Shown here in pieces: positions 24,596 through 33,468 of a stretch of 46,479 bases of DNA (its first letter is position 1; every line of letters begins with the position of its first letter). This DNA is from Phycisphaerae bacterium. Lineage in GTDB: Bacteria; Planctomycetota; Phycisphaerae; SM23-33. The notes under the pieces are model-generated. The model saw nothing but the letters and a program-made list of their open reading frames with translations. It made no database searches and was not told where the DNA came from. Location: positions 1 to 46,479 of the forward strand of contig DRGC01000089.1 of NCBI GenBank assembly GCA_011050235.1, given 5' to 3'. A program made the position numbers and the translations under genes.

Positions 24596-25693
24596 ATGAT
24601 ACGACGAGGTTGGCACATCTGGGTCCTGTTGGGCGGGTTGTGGTTGGCGGCGGCGGGCGCGCCCGGCTGCATGAGGAAGATCGCCATCGACCAGTACCCG
24701 GTCTTCTGGGGGGAAACCGAGATCCGGTCGGTCGCGGTTGCGCCATTTCGCATTATCTCCAGCGACGATCCCCGGGCTGGGGCGATCATGGCCGACAATC
24801 TGGCGGCGGCCCTGGCGATCAATGGGACGTATGACCGCGTGGTCGGCCGTCGCTCGCTGGAGAACCTGCTGAGCGAGGAGGACTTGTCGCATCTGACCGA
24901 TGGGGCCGGCGGCGTGGTGCGGCGGCTGAAAGAACTCGCCGATGTCGACGCCGTCATCATTGGCACGGTGATCCAATACGAAGCGACGGGCTACAGTGTC
25001 GAGTATGACTATGCCTATCGCCGTCCCTACTATCCCTATTACGATTACCATCCGTACTACCGTCACTATCATGGCGGGTACTACGGCCGCTACTGGGATG
25101 GGCCGTACTACGATGATTACATCACCGAACGCAACGACGCGAAGGTCACCGCCGCCGCTGAGATTCTGACGACCGAGACGGGACAGACCCTTCATGTCGC
25201 CCGCCCGTTGGGCAAGCGCATTGTCTCGGAGGGCTCGCCGCCTGCGAGGGATCTGGACATGTGCCTGGCCATCGCCGCCCAGGGCGTCGCTGCCGGGATG
25301 GTCGAGCAGTTCGCCGTCACCCATAGGGTCATCGAGGTCAAGGCCAAGGAAGCCTTGCGGATCAGTTCGGGCGAGTTTGTCGACGGCCAGTGGCTCGAGG
25401 CTGACCGTTTCATGACGGCCGAAACGCACATGGCCGTCGTGATCGCCCTGCCGCCGGTCGCCGACCGCAATCACTTCCGCCTAACCGTCAGCCGAGAAGG
25501 CGCCGACGAGGTCCTGGCCGAGACAACGTTCATCTGGCGGCGGGACCATCCGGCCACGGGCGTGACGTTTAGCTTCGACCCGTCGCGCATCGCCGCCGAT
25601 GGCGGCGGGCCGGGCGAGTACACCGTGACGTTCTACGGGATCGCCGACGAGCCCTTGATGACCAGAGATTTCAAGATCGTCAAGCCGGAGTAA
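24596..25693 (+). CDS. Lipoprotein with Tyr/His-rich insert, paralog 1
   Basis: 365 residues. A lipoprotein signal peptide ends at AAGAPGC (Cys25), so the protein is lipid-anchored. The next 110 residues (RSVAVAPFRI, NLAAALAINGTYDRVVGR, LADVDAVIIGTVIQYE) resemble the alpha/beta domain of CsgG/LpoB/FlgO-like envelope lipoproteins. A low-complexity insert (about 135-176) is full of Tyr, His, Pro and Gly (PYYPYYDYHPYYRHYHGGYY) and could bind metal or carbohydrate. The C-terminal half has a beta-rich ending (GGGPGEYTVTFYG). No catalytic site is seen. A paralog follows 105 bp downstream. Confidence 0.72.
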   Translation: MIRRGWHIWVLLGGLWLAAAGAPGCMRKIAIDQYPVFWGETEIRSVAVAPFRIISSDDPRAGAIMADNLAAALAINGTYDRVVGRRSLENLLSEEDLSHLTDGAGGVVRRLKELADVDAVIIGTVIQYEATGYSVEYDYAYRRPYYPYYDYHPYYRHYHGGYYGRYWDGPYYDDYITERNDAKVTAAAEILTTETGQTLHVARPLGKRIVSEGSPPARDLDMCLAIAAQGVAAGMVEQFAVTHRVIEVKAKEALRISSGEFVDGQWLEADRFMTAETHMAVVIALPPVADRNHFRLTVSREGADEVLAETTFIWRRDHPATGVTFSFDPSRIAADGGGPGEYTVTFYGIADEPLMTRDFKIVKPE

Positions 25694-25798
25694 ATTGAAT
25701 CGTGTTGACACGTCGGGGTGGCCCGAGCGAGGATAGGCGTACATGTTGCAGCACTTGTGACCATTCTGCGACTGCAGACACTTCATGGAGTTCCTGCA

Positions 25799-26839
25799 AT
25801 GACACGTCGTCGAATATACGTCGGTTGGGTCGGGGTAATGCTGCTGAGTGGGATGTTGTGCGGAGGCTGCGAGAAGGAAATCGCCATTTGGCAATACCCG
25901 ATCTTCTGGGAGCCCGGCGAGCTCGAAGCGATCGCGGTCGTGCCGTTTCGCAACACGTCGATACAGGATCCCGAGGCCGGCAATACGATCGCCGACCGCC
26001 TGGCGGTGGCGTTGGCGGCCAACGGGACGTATCCGAAGGTGTACAACCGTGGGGACCTTCAGGCGCTGCTGACCGAGGAGGACCTGAGGATGCTGGCCGG
26101 CGGCGAGGGCGACACCGCCGCGATCCTGAAACGCGTGACCGCCGTGCAGGCCATCATCACCGGAACGGTGTCTCAGTTCGATGCCAGCACCCAAAGCCAT
26201 CAGAGGCAGGACCCGCAGTATGCCTGGGATCAATACGGCAACCCCTACTTCGTGGGCAATAGCATCCGCACGTTTACGCGCAACGACGCGATCGTGACGG
26301 TCACGGCGACGATGCTGTCGACCAAGACGGGCCAAACTATCCACGCGACACAGACGGCGCAGTGGCACATGTGGGCCGAGGGCTCCCCACCAGAGATGAG
26401 CATGGACGCCTGCCTGGCGGTGGCCGTCAACGTCGTGACCAGCCAGCTTCTCGCCGAGTTCGCCATCGTCGGCCGGGTTATCAAGGTCAAGCCGGAGGAG
26501 GTGTTCCGCATCACCACAGGCGAACTGTACGACGGCAAGTGGGAGGACAAGAACAGCTTCACCACCGCCGACGAGACGATGACGGTGGTCATCAACATGC
26601 CGGCCGTGGCCGACCGCAGCCAGTTCCGCATGACGGTCATCCGCGCCAACACCAAGAAGGATCTCTTCGAGCTCGATTTTCAGTGGAGTCGCGACGCCCC
26701 CGTGACCGGCCAAGTGTATATCTTCAATCCTTCCGCGATCGCCGCCGGCGGCGGCGGCCCCGGGGAGTACGTGCTGAAGTTCTACGCAGGCGTCGAGCCG
26801 ATCATGGAAAACAGGTTCTACATCCACCGCGCCCGATAA
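25799..26839 (+). CDS. Lipoprotein, paralog 2 without the Tyr-rich insert
   Basis: 346 residues from ATG 25799 (GGAG 10 nt upstream; the frame is open from 25718 but that start lacks a signal peptide). The lipobox is LCGGC. Sequence follows its upstream paralog throughout: IAIWQYPIFWEPGELEAIAVVPFR against IAIDQYPVFWGETEIRSVAVAPFR near the start, and similar GGGGPGEYVLKFY at the end. In place of the Tyr/His-rich block it has a shorter polar stretch (SHQRQDPQYAWDQYGNPYF). Tandem duplication followed by divergence is clear. The pair probably works together at the envelope, possibly as an assembly or sensing unit; the role is unknown. The unit ends at the terminator 26872-26910. Confidence 0.72.
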   Translation: MTRRRIYVGWVGVMLLSGMLCGGCEKEIAIWQYPIFWEPGELEAIAVVPFRNTSIQDPEAGNTIADRLAVALAANGTYPKVYNRGDLQALLTEEDLRMLAGGEGDTAAILKRVTAVQAIITGTVSQFDASTQSHQRQDPQYAWDQYGNPYFVGNSIRTFTRNDAIVTVTATMLSTKTGQTIHATQTAQWHMWAEGSPPEMSMDACLAVAVNVVTSQLLAEFAIVGRVIKVKPEEVFRITTGELYDGKWEDKNSFTTADETMTVVINMPAVADRSQFRMTVIRANTKKDLFELDFQWSRDAPVTGQVYIFNPSAIAAGGGGPGEYVLKFYAGVEPIMENRFYIHRAR

Positions 26840-26871
26840 CGGCGCGGGACCTTCAGGCCATACCCCACACG

Positions 26872-26910
26872 AACGCGCAGCCGATCTTGGGATGGGCTGC
26901 GCGTTTGTTC
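26872..26910 (+). terminator. Intrinsic terminator after the lipoprotein pair
   Basis: Perfect 11-bp stem, AACGCGCAGCC at 26872-26882 and GGCTGCGCGTT at 26895-26905, followed by TGTTC. It ends the plus-strand lipoprotein unit. Confidence 0.75.
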
Positions 26911-26920
26911 AGTTAACTGC

Positions 26921-26951
26921 GCAAGAAGAAAGTGCGGCCGAAAAGGCCGCA
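26921..26951 (-). terminator. Intrinsic terminator of ppdK
   Basis: Read on the minus strand: TGCGGCC, loop TTTTC, GGCCGCA (plus coordinates 26933-26951), then a pyrimidine-rich CTTTCTTCTTGC tail. It lies 46 bp past the ppdK stop and faces the terminator at 26872-26910. Confidence 0.7.
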
Positions 26952-26997
26952 TTCGCCTTCCACCTCCGCTTCCGGGGTCCCGCTCAGCAGGTTGGCC

Positions 26998-29931
26998 TTA
27001 GCGCCGTGAGCGCTTGGCCTTTTTCTTCGCAGTCTTCCGCCGCTTGGCGGCCTTCGGCTTTGCGACTTTCTTCCGCCGCTTGGCGACCTTCGGCTTTGCG
27101 GCCTTCGGCTTGGCCGCCCTCCGTTTGGCGACCTTCGGCTTGGCGACGCTTTTCTTCACGACCTTTTTCCGCCGCTTGGCGACCTTCGGCTTGGTGACCT
27201 TCGGCTTAGTCACCTTCCGCCGCTTGGCCACCTTCGGCTTTGCGGTTTTCTTCCGCTTTGCGACCTTCTTCTTGGCCCGGCCCGTCAGCGCGCCGGGGGC
27301 GCCATGGGTGAGGGCGGCCTGGGCGGCAGCCAGGCGAGCGACCGGCACGCGGAACGGCGAGCAGGACACGTAGTCCAGCCCGAGGAGGTGACAGAACTCC
27401 ACGCTGCTGGGGTCGCCGCCGTGCTCACCGCAGATGCCGAGCTTCAGGTTCGCTCGGGCGGCCTGGCCCTTTTCGACGGCGATCCGCATGAGTTCGCCCA
27501 CACCGGCCCGATCGAGCGTCTGGAACGGATCCTGTTCGTAGATGCCTAACTCGACGTACTCGCCCAGGAAGGCGCCGGCGTCGTCGCGGCTGAACCCGCA
27601 GCCCATCTGCGTCAGGTCGTTGGTGCCGAAGCTGAAGAACTCCGCTTCGGCGGCGATCTCGTCGGCCGTCACCGCGCCGCGCGGGACTTCGATCATCGTG
27701 CCGATCAGCAGCTTGAACGGCAGCTTGCGGACGCCCTTCTCGGCCTTGACCTGCTCGATGACGTCCAGAACGATCTGCTTCTGATGGCCGAACTCTTTGA
27801 CGTTGCCGACCAGCGGGATCATGATCTCCGGGCAAGCGCCGGGGACGTCGAAGGCGGCCTCGATGACGGCGCGGGCCTGCATGGCCGTGATCTCCGGATA
27901 GGCGATCCCCAGCCGGCAGCCGCGATGACCCAGCATCGGGTTGAACTCGTGCAGGCTGGCGACTTTGTCGCGGATCACCTGGACCGAGACGCCCATGGCG
28001 TTGGCCATCTGCTTCTGCCCGGCCTCGTCGTGGGGGACGAACTCGTGCAGCGGCGGGTCGAGGAAGCGGATGGTGGCCGGTCGGCCTTGCAGCACCTTGA
28101 AGATGCCGACGAAATCGGCCTTCTGGACCGACAGAAGTTTGTCCAGCGCCCCCTGGCGTCCCTCGGCGTCGGGGGCGAGGATCATCTCGCGCATGGCGAC
28201 GATGCGGTTGCCCTCGAAGAACATATGCTCGGTGCGGCACAGGCCAATGCCCTCGGCGCCGAATTTGACAGCCGTGGCTGTGTCGTTGGGGGTGTCGGCG
28301 TTGGTGCGAACACCGAGCTTGCGATGCTTGTCGGCCAGTTTCATGATCGTCTCGAACGGGCCTGTCATCTCAGGCTCGACGGTACCGACCTTGCCGGCAT
28401 AGACGGCTCCGGTCGAGCCGTTGAGGCTGATCCAGTCGCCTTCGGTCAACACCGTCCCGCCGGCGGTGAGGGTCTTGGCGGCGTAGTTGACGACGGCCCC
28501 GCCGCAGCCGGCGACGCAGCAGGTGCCCATGCCGCGGGCGACGACGGCGGCGTGGCTGGTCATGCCGCCGCGGCTGGTCAGGATGCCCCTGGCGACGCTC
28601 ATGCCGCCGATGTCCTCGGGGCTGGTCTCCATGCGAACGAGAATGACCGCCTTGCCGACGTCGTTCCACTCCTCGGCGGTGTGGGCGTCGAAGACAATCT
28701 GCCCGGTGGCGGCGCCCGGCGAAGCGGGCAGGCCGCTGGCGATTGTCGGGGCGGCCTCTTCGGCGGCGGGGTCGAACATCGGGTGCAGCAACTGGTCGAG
28801 ACTCTTGGGGTCGACGCGCAGAATCGCCGTGCGCTCGTCGATGAGTTTCTCTTTCATCATGTCGACAGCCATCTGGATGGCGGCCGCCGCCGTGCGCTTG
28901 CCGGTGCGCGTCTGCAACATGTAGAGTTCGCCGCGTTCGATGGTGAACTCGACGTCCTGCATGTCGCGGTAGTGCTTCTCGAGTTGCGTGCGGATGGCCA
29001 GAAGCTTCTGGTAGCTCTTCGGGTCGACCTTGGCCAGTCGGCTGATCGGCTCGGGCGTGCGGGTGCCGGCGACGACGTCCTCGCCCTGAGCGTTCATCAG
29101 GTACTCGCCGTAGAACACATTCTTCCCGGTCGACGGGTCGCGCGTGAACGCCACGCCCGTGCCGGACGTCTCGCCCATGTTGCCGAACACCATCGTCTGG
29201 ACGTTGATGGCCGTGCCCATCAGGCCGCGGATATCGTTGAGCTGGCGATACTTGATCGCGCGCGGGTTGTTCCAACTGCCGAAGACCGCGTCGATGGAGG
29301 CCTGAAGCTGCTCGCGGGCGCTCTGGGGAAAGCTCTTGCCCGCCTTCTTGTAGACCTTCTGGAACTGCTTGCAGACATCCTTGAGGCCGTCGACGTCGAG
29401 GTCGGTATCGAGCGCGGCCCGGCGGCGTTCCTTCACGCCGGTCAGGGCGTGCTCGAAATCATGATGCTCGAGCCCCATCACGACGTCGCCGAACATCTGC
29501 ATGAAACGGCGATAGGAATCCCAGGCAAACCGCTCGTTACCCGTCAGGCGGATCAGCACATCGAGCGTCTCGTCGTTGAGGCCTAGGTTTAAGACGGTGT
29601 CCATCATGCCCGGCATGGAAACCGCTGCGCCCGAGCGGACCGAGAGCAGCAGCGGGTTGGGCCCGCGGCCGAAGCTCTTGCCGGTGATCTTCTCCATCTT
29701 GGCGATGTTGGCGTCGATCTGCTTGTCGAGCCCGGCGGGGTACTTTCGCCCGAGCTTGTAGAACAGGTCGCAGACTTCGGTGGTGATCGTAAACCCTGAC
29801 GGGACGGGCAGGCCGAGGCTGGACATCTCGGCGAGGTTGGCGCCCTTGCCGCCCAGCAGGCTTTTCATCTCGGTTCGACCTTCAGCTTTGCCGCTGCCGA
29901 AGAAGTAAACGAACTTTGCTTTCTTGGCCAT
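26998..29931 (-). CDS. ppdK: Pyruvate phosphate dikinase with histone-H1-like tail
   Basis: 977 residues from ATG 29929-29931 (GGAG 9 nt upstream; a frame from 30066 adds an unsupported basic leader). Interconverts pyruvate, ATP and phosphate with PEP, AMP and PPi. N-terminal ATP-binding domain: [20 protein letters not shown] and [18 protein letters not shown]. Phosphohistidine domain: [19 protein letters not shown] with the catalytic His. C-terminal PEP barrel: [10 protein letters not shown] with the catalytic Cys. The enzyme proper ends near residue 883, the normal length. Then follow 94 residues of almost pure Lys/Arg/Ala/Pro/Val repeats ([10 protein letters not shown] type), as in the C-terminal domain of histone H1 and bacterial H1-like proteins. 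No frameshift or stop separates them. Confidence 0.95.
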   Translation of the reverse strand: MAKKAKFVYFFGSGKAEGRTEMKSLLGGKGANLAEMSSLGLPVPSGFTITTEVCDLFYKLGRKYPAGLDKQIDANIAKMEKITGKSFGRGPNPLLLSVRSGAAVSMPGMMDTVLNLGLNDETLDVLIRLTGNERFAWDSYRRFMQMFGDVVMGLEHHDFEHALTGVKERRRAALDTDLDVDGLKDVCKQFQKVYKKAGKSFPQSAREQLQASIDAVFGSWNNPRAIKYRQLNDIRGLMGTAINVQTMVFGNMGETSGTGVAFTRDPSTGKNVFYGEYLMNAQGEDVVAGTRTPEPISRLAKVDPKSYQKLLAIRTQLEKHYRDMQDVEFTIERGELYMLQTRTGKRTAAAAIQMAVDMMKEKLIDERTAILRVDPKSLDQLLHPMFDPAAEEAAPTIASGLPASPGAATGQIVFDAHTAEEWNDVGKAVILVRMETSPEDIGGMSVARGILTSRGGMTSHAAVVARGMGTCCVAGCGGAVVNYAAKTLTAGGTVLTEGDWISLNGSTGAVYAGKVGTVEPEMTGPFETIMKLADKHRKLGVRTNADTPNDTATAVKFGAEGIGLCRTEHMFFEGNRIVAMREMILAPDAEGRQGALDKLLSVQKADFVGIFKVLQGRPATIRFLDPPLHEFVPHDEAGQKQMANAMGVSVQVIRDKVASLHEFNPMLGHRGCRLGIAYPEITAMQARAVIEAAFDVPGACPEIMIPLVGNVKEFGHQKQIVLDVIEQVKAEKGVRKLPFKLLIGTMIEVPRGAVTADEIAAEAEFFSFGTNDLTQMGCGFSRDDAGAFLGEYVELGIYEQDPFQTLDRAGVGELMRIAVEKGQAARANLKLGICGEHGGDPSSVEFCHLLGLDYVSCSPFRVPVARLAAAQAALTHGAPGALTGRAKKKVAKRKKTAKPKVAKRRKVTKPKVTKPKVAKRRKKVVKKSVAKPKVAKRRAAKPKAAKPKVAKRRKKVAKPKAAKRRKTAKKKAKRSRR
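27001..27282. repeat. Lysine-rich coding repeats (tail of ppdK)
   Basis: About 282 bp of imperfect repeats built around a theme of GACCTTCGGCTT alternating with CCGCCGCTTGGC on the plus strand. On the minus strand they code for the A-K-P-K-V-A-K-R-R motif of the ppdK tail. Such arrays grow and shrink by replication slippage, so copy number may differ among related strains, and short-read assembly could have altered it here. Confidence 0.8.
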
Positions 29932-30153
29932 CGATGCAGTCTCCATCAGGTAAGCGTGTGGGTTGGTCCGTCGTGCCAAGCGCCAGCGCGGCGGACGCCG
30001 CGTCGGGAGGCCTCCGTTCCCGCTGGCCGGACCGGAGAGTTTAGGAGCGGCCGCGAGGGCTGTCAAACGATTTCACCACCCCGGCGACACGATCGATCCA
30101 TCTGCGGAGGCGTTCACCAATCCCCGCCCCGTCCTTCACAGAGACAACGTGTT

Positions 30154-30208
30154 GGGTGCCACGCTTCTGCAACCTGCCTGCGGTAGGCAGGGCAGAAGCA
30201 TGGCACCC
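30154..30208. repeat. 55-bp nested palindrome
   Basis: The outer arms are GGGTGCCA-c-GCTTCTGC (30154-30170) and GCAGAAGC-a-TGGCACCC (30192-30208), complementary at 16 of 17 positions. Inside them CCTGCCT (30173-30179) and AGGCAGG (30185-30191) form a second stem with a 5-nt loop. The whole can fold as one long hairpin. It lies in the 404-bp gene-free gap (29932-30335) between ppdK and the glycosidase gene, which otherwise contains only the 21-bp palindrome at 30240. It looks like a dispersed, REP-like or miniature non-autonomous element rather than a terminator. Confidence 0.75.
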
Positions 30209-30239
30209 GCTCATTTGGGCCCTACAGGACCTCTCCAAG

Positions 30240-30260
30240 CCCGGCCACTGCGTGGCCGGG
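30240..30260. repeat. 21-bp palindrome, copy 2 (also at 19581)
   Basis: Identical to 19581-19601: arms CCCGGCCAC and GTGGCCGGG around TGC. It lies 31 bp after the 55-bp palindrome and 75 bp before the glycosidase ATG, so it is not a terminator for an adjacent convergent gene. Two exact copies in 46 kb suggest a genome-wide repeat family. Confidence 0.75.
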
Positions 30261-30335
30261 AACTGCAATCGAGGTTTGCCCGGTCGGAGGGAATTCTCTA
30301 TCATTTGCCTCCCAACGAATACAGGAGATTTCCCC

Positions 30336-32366
30336 ATGACCGTAAGTGTTGTTGCCAAGCCCGGCGCCGATAAGGCGAATCGTCATTATGTTTCCAACCG
30401 GGCGCCGTTGTTGGCCGGTCCGCTGGTGAAGTTGCCGTTGGGGTCCGTGCGGCCGAAGGGGTGGCTGAAGCATCAGCTCGACCTGATGGTCGAGGGCATG
30501 ACGGGGCGGCTGAAGGAGGTCAGCCATTTCGTCGCCGACGACAACGGCTGGCTGGGCGGCAAGGAGGAGGGCTGGGAGGAGCAGGCGTACTGGTTCCGCG
30601 GCTTTTACGCGATGGCCCGGCAGACGGGCGACCAGCGATGCCTGAAGATCGCCGACGAGTGGATCGAGAAGATCCTCGCCACCGCCGAGGCCGACGGCTA
30701 CTACGGCCCGCAGTGGTGCAAGGACCAAAAAAGCAAAAACGGCAAGTGGAAGGTCACCGATCTCTGGCCGCACATGGTCATGAACGATGCGCTGATCCTT
30801 CACTACGAATACACCGGCGACAAGCGGATCATCGCGCTGCTCAAGAAGTTCTTCCAGTACTGCCGCGACATCCCCGAGAAGGACTTCATCCCGCCGCTGA
30901 CGCGCGGCATCGACGTGGCGCCGGAGTTCGGCGAGTGGAGGATCACCGTCCAGATCCCCCGCGCCGTGGACATGTGCCCGCAGATCTACTGGCTGTACAA
31001 CCACCTCGGCGGCGCGTGGCTGCTCGATCTGGCCACGCGGTTCTTCCAGCATTGCAGCGGGCCGGACGACAACTGGCTCGCCCGCCACATCGTCAACTTC
31101 ACGCAGCGGTTCAGCTACCCGGGCATTTACTATCAGCAGTCCAAACGCCAGCGGCACCTGGAGCAGACGGAGTATTGGTATCGCCAGCACATGGGTACGT
31201 GGGGCCAGCAGCCGCGCGGCATCTTCGGGGCTGACGAGTGCGTGCGCGACGGCAAGATCGACCCGAGGCAGGGCTTCGAGACGTGCGGCATGACGGAGTT
31301 CGCCAAGAGCTTCTACCTGCTGGGCCGGATCACGGGCGATGCGCTTTACGCCGATCGTTGCGAAGACGTGATGCTCAACCACTTCCCGGCCTCGCAGCCG
31401 GCGGACCTCGCGGGCCTGCACTACCTCACAGCGGCCAACCTGCCGCAGCTCGACGGTAGCGGCGAGCACGACTTCTTCAACAAGTGCGAGCAGCTCAACT
31501 ACTCGCCGCACGAGGTCTACCGCTGCTGTCAGCACAACGTGGCGATGGGCTGGCCTTGGTACGCCGACAACCTCTGGCAGGCGTCCGCCGACGATGGCCT
31601 GGTCGCGTGGCTGTACGCCGCCAGCACGGTCACCGCCACCGTCGGGGCCAAGGGCGATGAGGTCACGATCAACGAGCAGACCGATTATCCGTTCAAGGGC
31701 AGCGTGCGGCTGACCGTCAAGGCCGCCAGGAGGGTTACATTCGCCCTCTATCTCCGCGTGCCGCGGTGGTGCGTGGGCGTGACGCTGAAGGTGGCGGGCA
31801 AGCGTGTGGCCGTCGACTCGGCGGCCGGGCAATACATTCGCATCGAGCGCACGTGGAAAAACGGCGACCGCGTGAGCGTCAATTTCGCCATGGACGTCTC
31901 GCTGACGACCTGGCCGCGGACGGGCGCGGTGACCGTCGACCGCGGGCCGCTGAGCTACTCGGTCAAGATCGGCGAGCGCTGGAAGAAACATCACAGCGCC
32001 GAGATCTGGTCCAACTCGGACCGGAAAGAATGGCCGGGCTGGGAGGTCTTCCCCACCACGCCGTGGAACTACGGCCTGGTGATCGACGATCTCAAGAAGG
32101 CGCTGAAGGTCGTGACCAAGAAGGGCGCCGTGGCCGACCAGCCCTGGACGGTCGAGGCGGCGCCGATCGAGATCAAGGCCAAGGCCAAGCAGATCGCCAA
32201 ATGGAAGCTCGGCCCCGACAAGACCGTGGGCGAATTGCAGACCAGCCCGATCGAGGTTGCCGGCCCGGCCAAGACGATCACGCTGATCCCCCTGGGCTGC
32301 GCGCGCCTGCGGATGAGCGTCCTGCCGACGATCGAGAACAGCCCCGACGCCCGCCCGTGGCAGTAG
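30336..32366 (+). CDS. GH127-like glycosidase (DUF1680 family)
   Basis: 676 residues from ATG 30336 with AGGAGA upstream; an upstream frame from 30156 runs through the palindromes and is rejected. No signal peptide, so it is cytoplasmic. The first 370 residues look like the (alpha/alpha)6 barrel of beta-L-arabinofuranosidases. The residues that bind zinc and act as nucleophile in the Bifidobacterium enzyme have clear counterparts here: Glu315 and Cys317 in FETCGMTE, and Cys397-Cys398 in YRCCQHN. The last 230 residues are two beta domains. Probably removes L-arabinofuranose or a related sugar from oligosaccharides. The unusual cysteine chemistry is well established for the family; the substrate here is inferred. 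Confidence 0.88.
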   Translation: MTVSVVAKPGADKANRHYVSNRAPLLAGPLVKLPLGSVRPKGWLKHQLDLMVEGMTGRLKEVSHFVADDNGWLGGKEEGWEEQAYWFRGFYAMARQTGDQRCLKIADEWIEKILATAEADGYYGPQWCKDQKSKNGKWKVTDLWPHMVMNDALILHYEYTGDKRIIALLKKFFQYCRDIPEKDFIPPLTRGIDVAPEFGEWRITVQIPRAVDMCPQIYWLYNHLGGAWLLDLATRFFQHCSGPDDNWLARHIVNFTQRFSYPGIYYQQSKRQRHLEQTEYWYRQHMGTWGQQPRGIFGADECVRDGKIDPRQGFETCGMTEFAKSFYLLGRITGDALYADRCEDVMLNHFPASQPADLAGLHYLTAANLPQLDGSGEHDFFNKCEQLNYSPHEVYRCCQHNVAMGWPWYADNLWQASADDGLVAWLYAASTVTATVGAKGDEVTINEQTDYPFKGSVRLTVKAARRVTFALYLRVPRWCVGVTLKVAGKRVAVDSAAGQYIRIERTWKNGDRVSVNFAMDVSLTTWPRTGAVTVDRGPLSYSVKIGERWKKHHSAEIWSNSDRKEWPGWEVFPTTPWNYGLVIDDLKKALKVVTKKGAVADQPWTVEAAPIEIKAKAKQIAKWKLGPDKTVGELQTSPIEVAGPAKTITLIPLGCARLRMSVLPTIENSPDARPWQ

Positions 32367-32501
32367 CGCCTGCCTCGCCGCCCGATGAATGGGGGCCGTT
32401 TGGGCTCGCATTTAGCGGGACAGGTGGTCACGGGCCCGCTGGGCGCCTACAATATGTATGTAGACCATTTCTCGGCAGCTGAACCGGCGGAGGCTGTCAC
32501 C

Positions 32502-32792
32502 ATGACCGAAAAACGGATTCCCATCACGTTCTACGACGAGAAGACCCGGCCCTGCCCGCAACTCGGTGGTGACGTGCCGTTCAAGTACTGTCGCACGAAG
32601 GACGATGATCTGCCGTGCGACAATGTCCTGGCGTGCTGGTGGGATCGGTTCGATATCGCCGACTTCATCGGCCGCCACCTTAGCGAGGCTGACATCGCCC
32701 GCCTGCTGGGCCCCCAACGCCGGAATCTGGCCTCTCTGGTGAAGCTCATTCGCCAGGCTGACCAAACCGTCGATGCCTGCCCGGGCCGGTGA
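32502..32792 (+). CDS. Small cysteine-containing protein
   Basis: 96 residues from ATG 32502, with GGAGG about 9 nt upstream (frame open from 32385). Four cysteines fall in a compact block: RPCPQLGG, KYCRTKDDDLPC and LACWWDRF, a pattern that could bind zinc or iron or form a small redox site. The second half is helical (LSEADIARLLGPQRRNLASLVKLIRQAD). I have a general impression of similar C-P-x-L-G...Y-C-R...P-C proteins in other bacteria but cannot name a family. No signal peptide, so cytoplasmic. It lies between the glycosidase gene and the promoter at 32887. Confidence 0.65.
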   Translation: MTEKRIPITFYDEKTRPCPQLGGDVPFKYCRTKDDDLPCDNVLACWWDRFDIADFIGRHLSEADIARLLGPQRRNLASLVKLIRQADQTVDACPGR

Positions 32793-32886
32793 CACCTCCG
32801 TCGGACAAGGGCTAATCCATTGATCGGCGAAATGCCGATAAGTGCCTTTGTGTCCATGTCCATCACCGTGGCGACGGGCCAGGGCC

Positions 32887-32914
32887 TTGAAGGACTGCGT
32901 GGTGGGTCTATAAT
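32887..32914 (+). promoter_or_regulatory. Sigma-70-type promoter of the envelope trio
   Basis: TTGAAG at 32887-32892, a 16-bp spacer and a perfect TATAAT at 32909-32914. The start would be near 32921, with a leader of about 50 nt before ATG 32972. With the terminator at 35318-35354 it would frame a three-gene unit. The 179 bp from 32793 to 32971 hold nothing else that I can see. Confidence 0.55.
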
Positions 32915-32971
32915 CAGTGTTGGGTAACAGGTGAATTGCGCTTGGATTTGCCGCCCGTGGCGAACGTACCG

Positions 32972-33448
32972 ATGAATGCGAACGAACAGTCCACAAAGCA
33001 ACCGGGGACGCCAAGCCGTTGGGTGCTGGTCGCCCTGCTGGGCGTCATCGCCGCCGGCTTGCTGATCGAGCTGGGCCGGGCGACCGCCGCCGGGCCGGGC
33101 GACTTGCCGGGCGAGTCGGCCGGCGCCACGCCGTCGATGATGGCGGTCACCGGCCAGATCACCCGAGACGGCTACGGGATCTATCTGGTCGACCTGAACA
33201 GCCGAACGATATGTATCTACCAGTATGTCTCGACGCAGCGAAAGCTCCGCCTGCTGGCGGCGCGAACGTTTGCGTTCGACACGCAGTTGGACGACTATAA
33301 CACCGAACCGTCACCCCGGGAGATCCGGGACCTTGTCAGCCGGCATCCTCGGCTGACCGATCGCGGGCCGCCGGTCGTCGAGCCGGATTCACCGGGCCCC
33401 CAGGATGACCCGACGGATCCGATGACCCAGCCGGATGGTGATGACTAA
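32972..33448 (+). CDS. Single-pass membrane protein, unknown
   Basis: 158 residues from ATG 32972 (frame open from 32936). One TM helix (RWVLVALLGVIAAGLLIELG, about residues 16-35) anchors it. After a Gly/Pro linker comes a compact beta-rich domain of about 50 residues (DGYGIYLVDLNSRTICIYQY, then KLRLLAARTFAFDTQLDDYN). It ends in a disordered acidic/proline tail (PDSPGPQDDPTDPMTQPDGDD). I cannot name the family. First gene of the promoter-terminator unit and 20 bp upstream of the membrane HTH protein, so a function with the other two at the envelope is likely. Confidence 0.7.
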   Translation: MNANEQSTKQPGTPSRWVLVALLGVIAAGLLIELGRATAAGPGDLPGESAGATPSMMAVTGQITRDGYGIYLVDLNSRTICIYQYVSTQRKLRLLAARTFAFDTQLDDYNTEPSPREIRDLVSRHPRLTDRGPPVVEPDSPGPQDDPTDPMTQPDGDD

Positions 33449-33468
33449 TCCGCAGGAGGCCGTAACCG

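Noticed and set aside
27784-29586. 600-residue frame antisense to ppdK
   Set aside because: Shadow frame; the minus strand carries all PPDK motifs.
30222-32411. 729-residue frame antisense to the glycosidase
   Set aside because: Low-complexity shadow of a gene with clear catalytic motifs on the plus strand.
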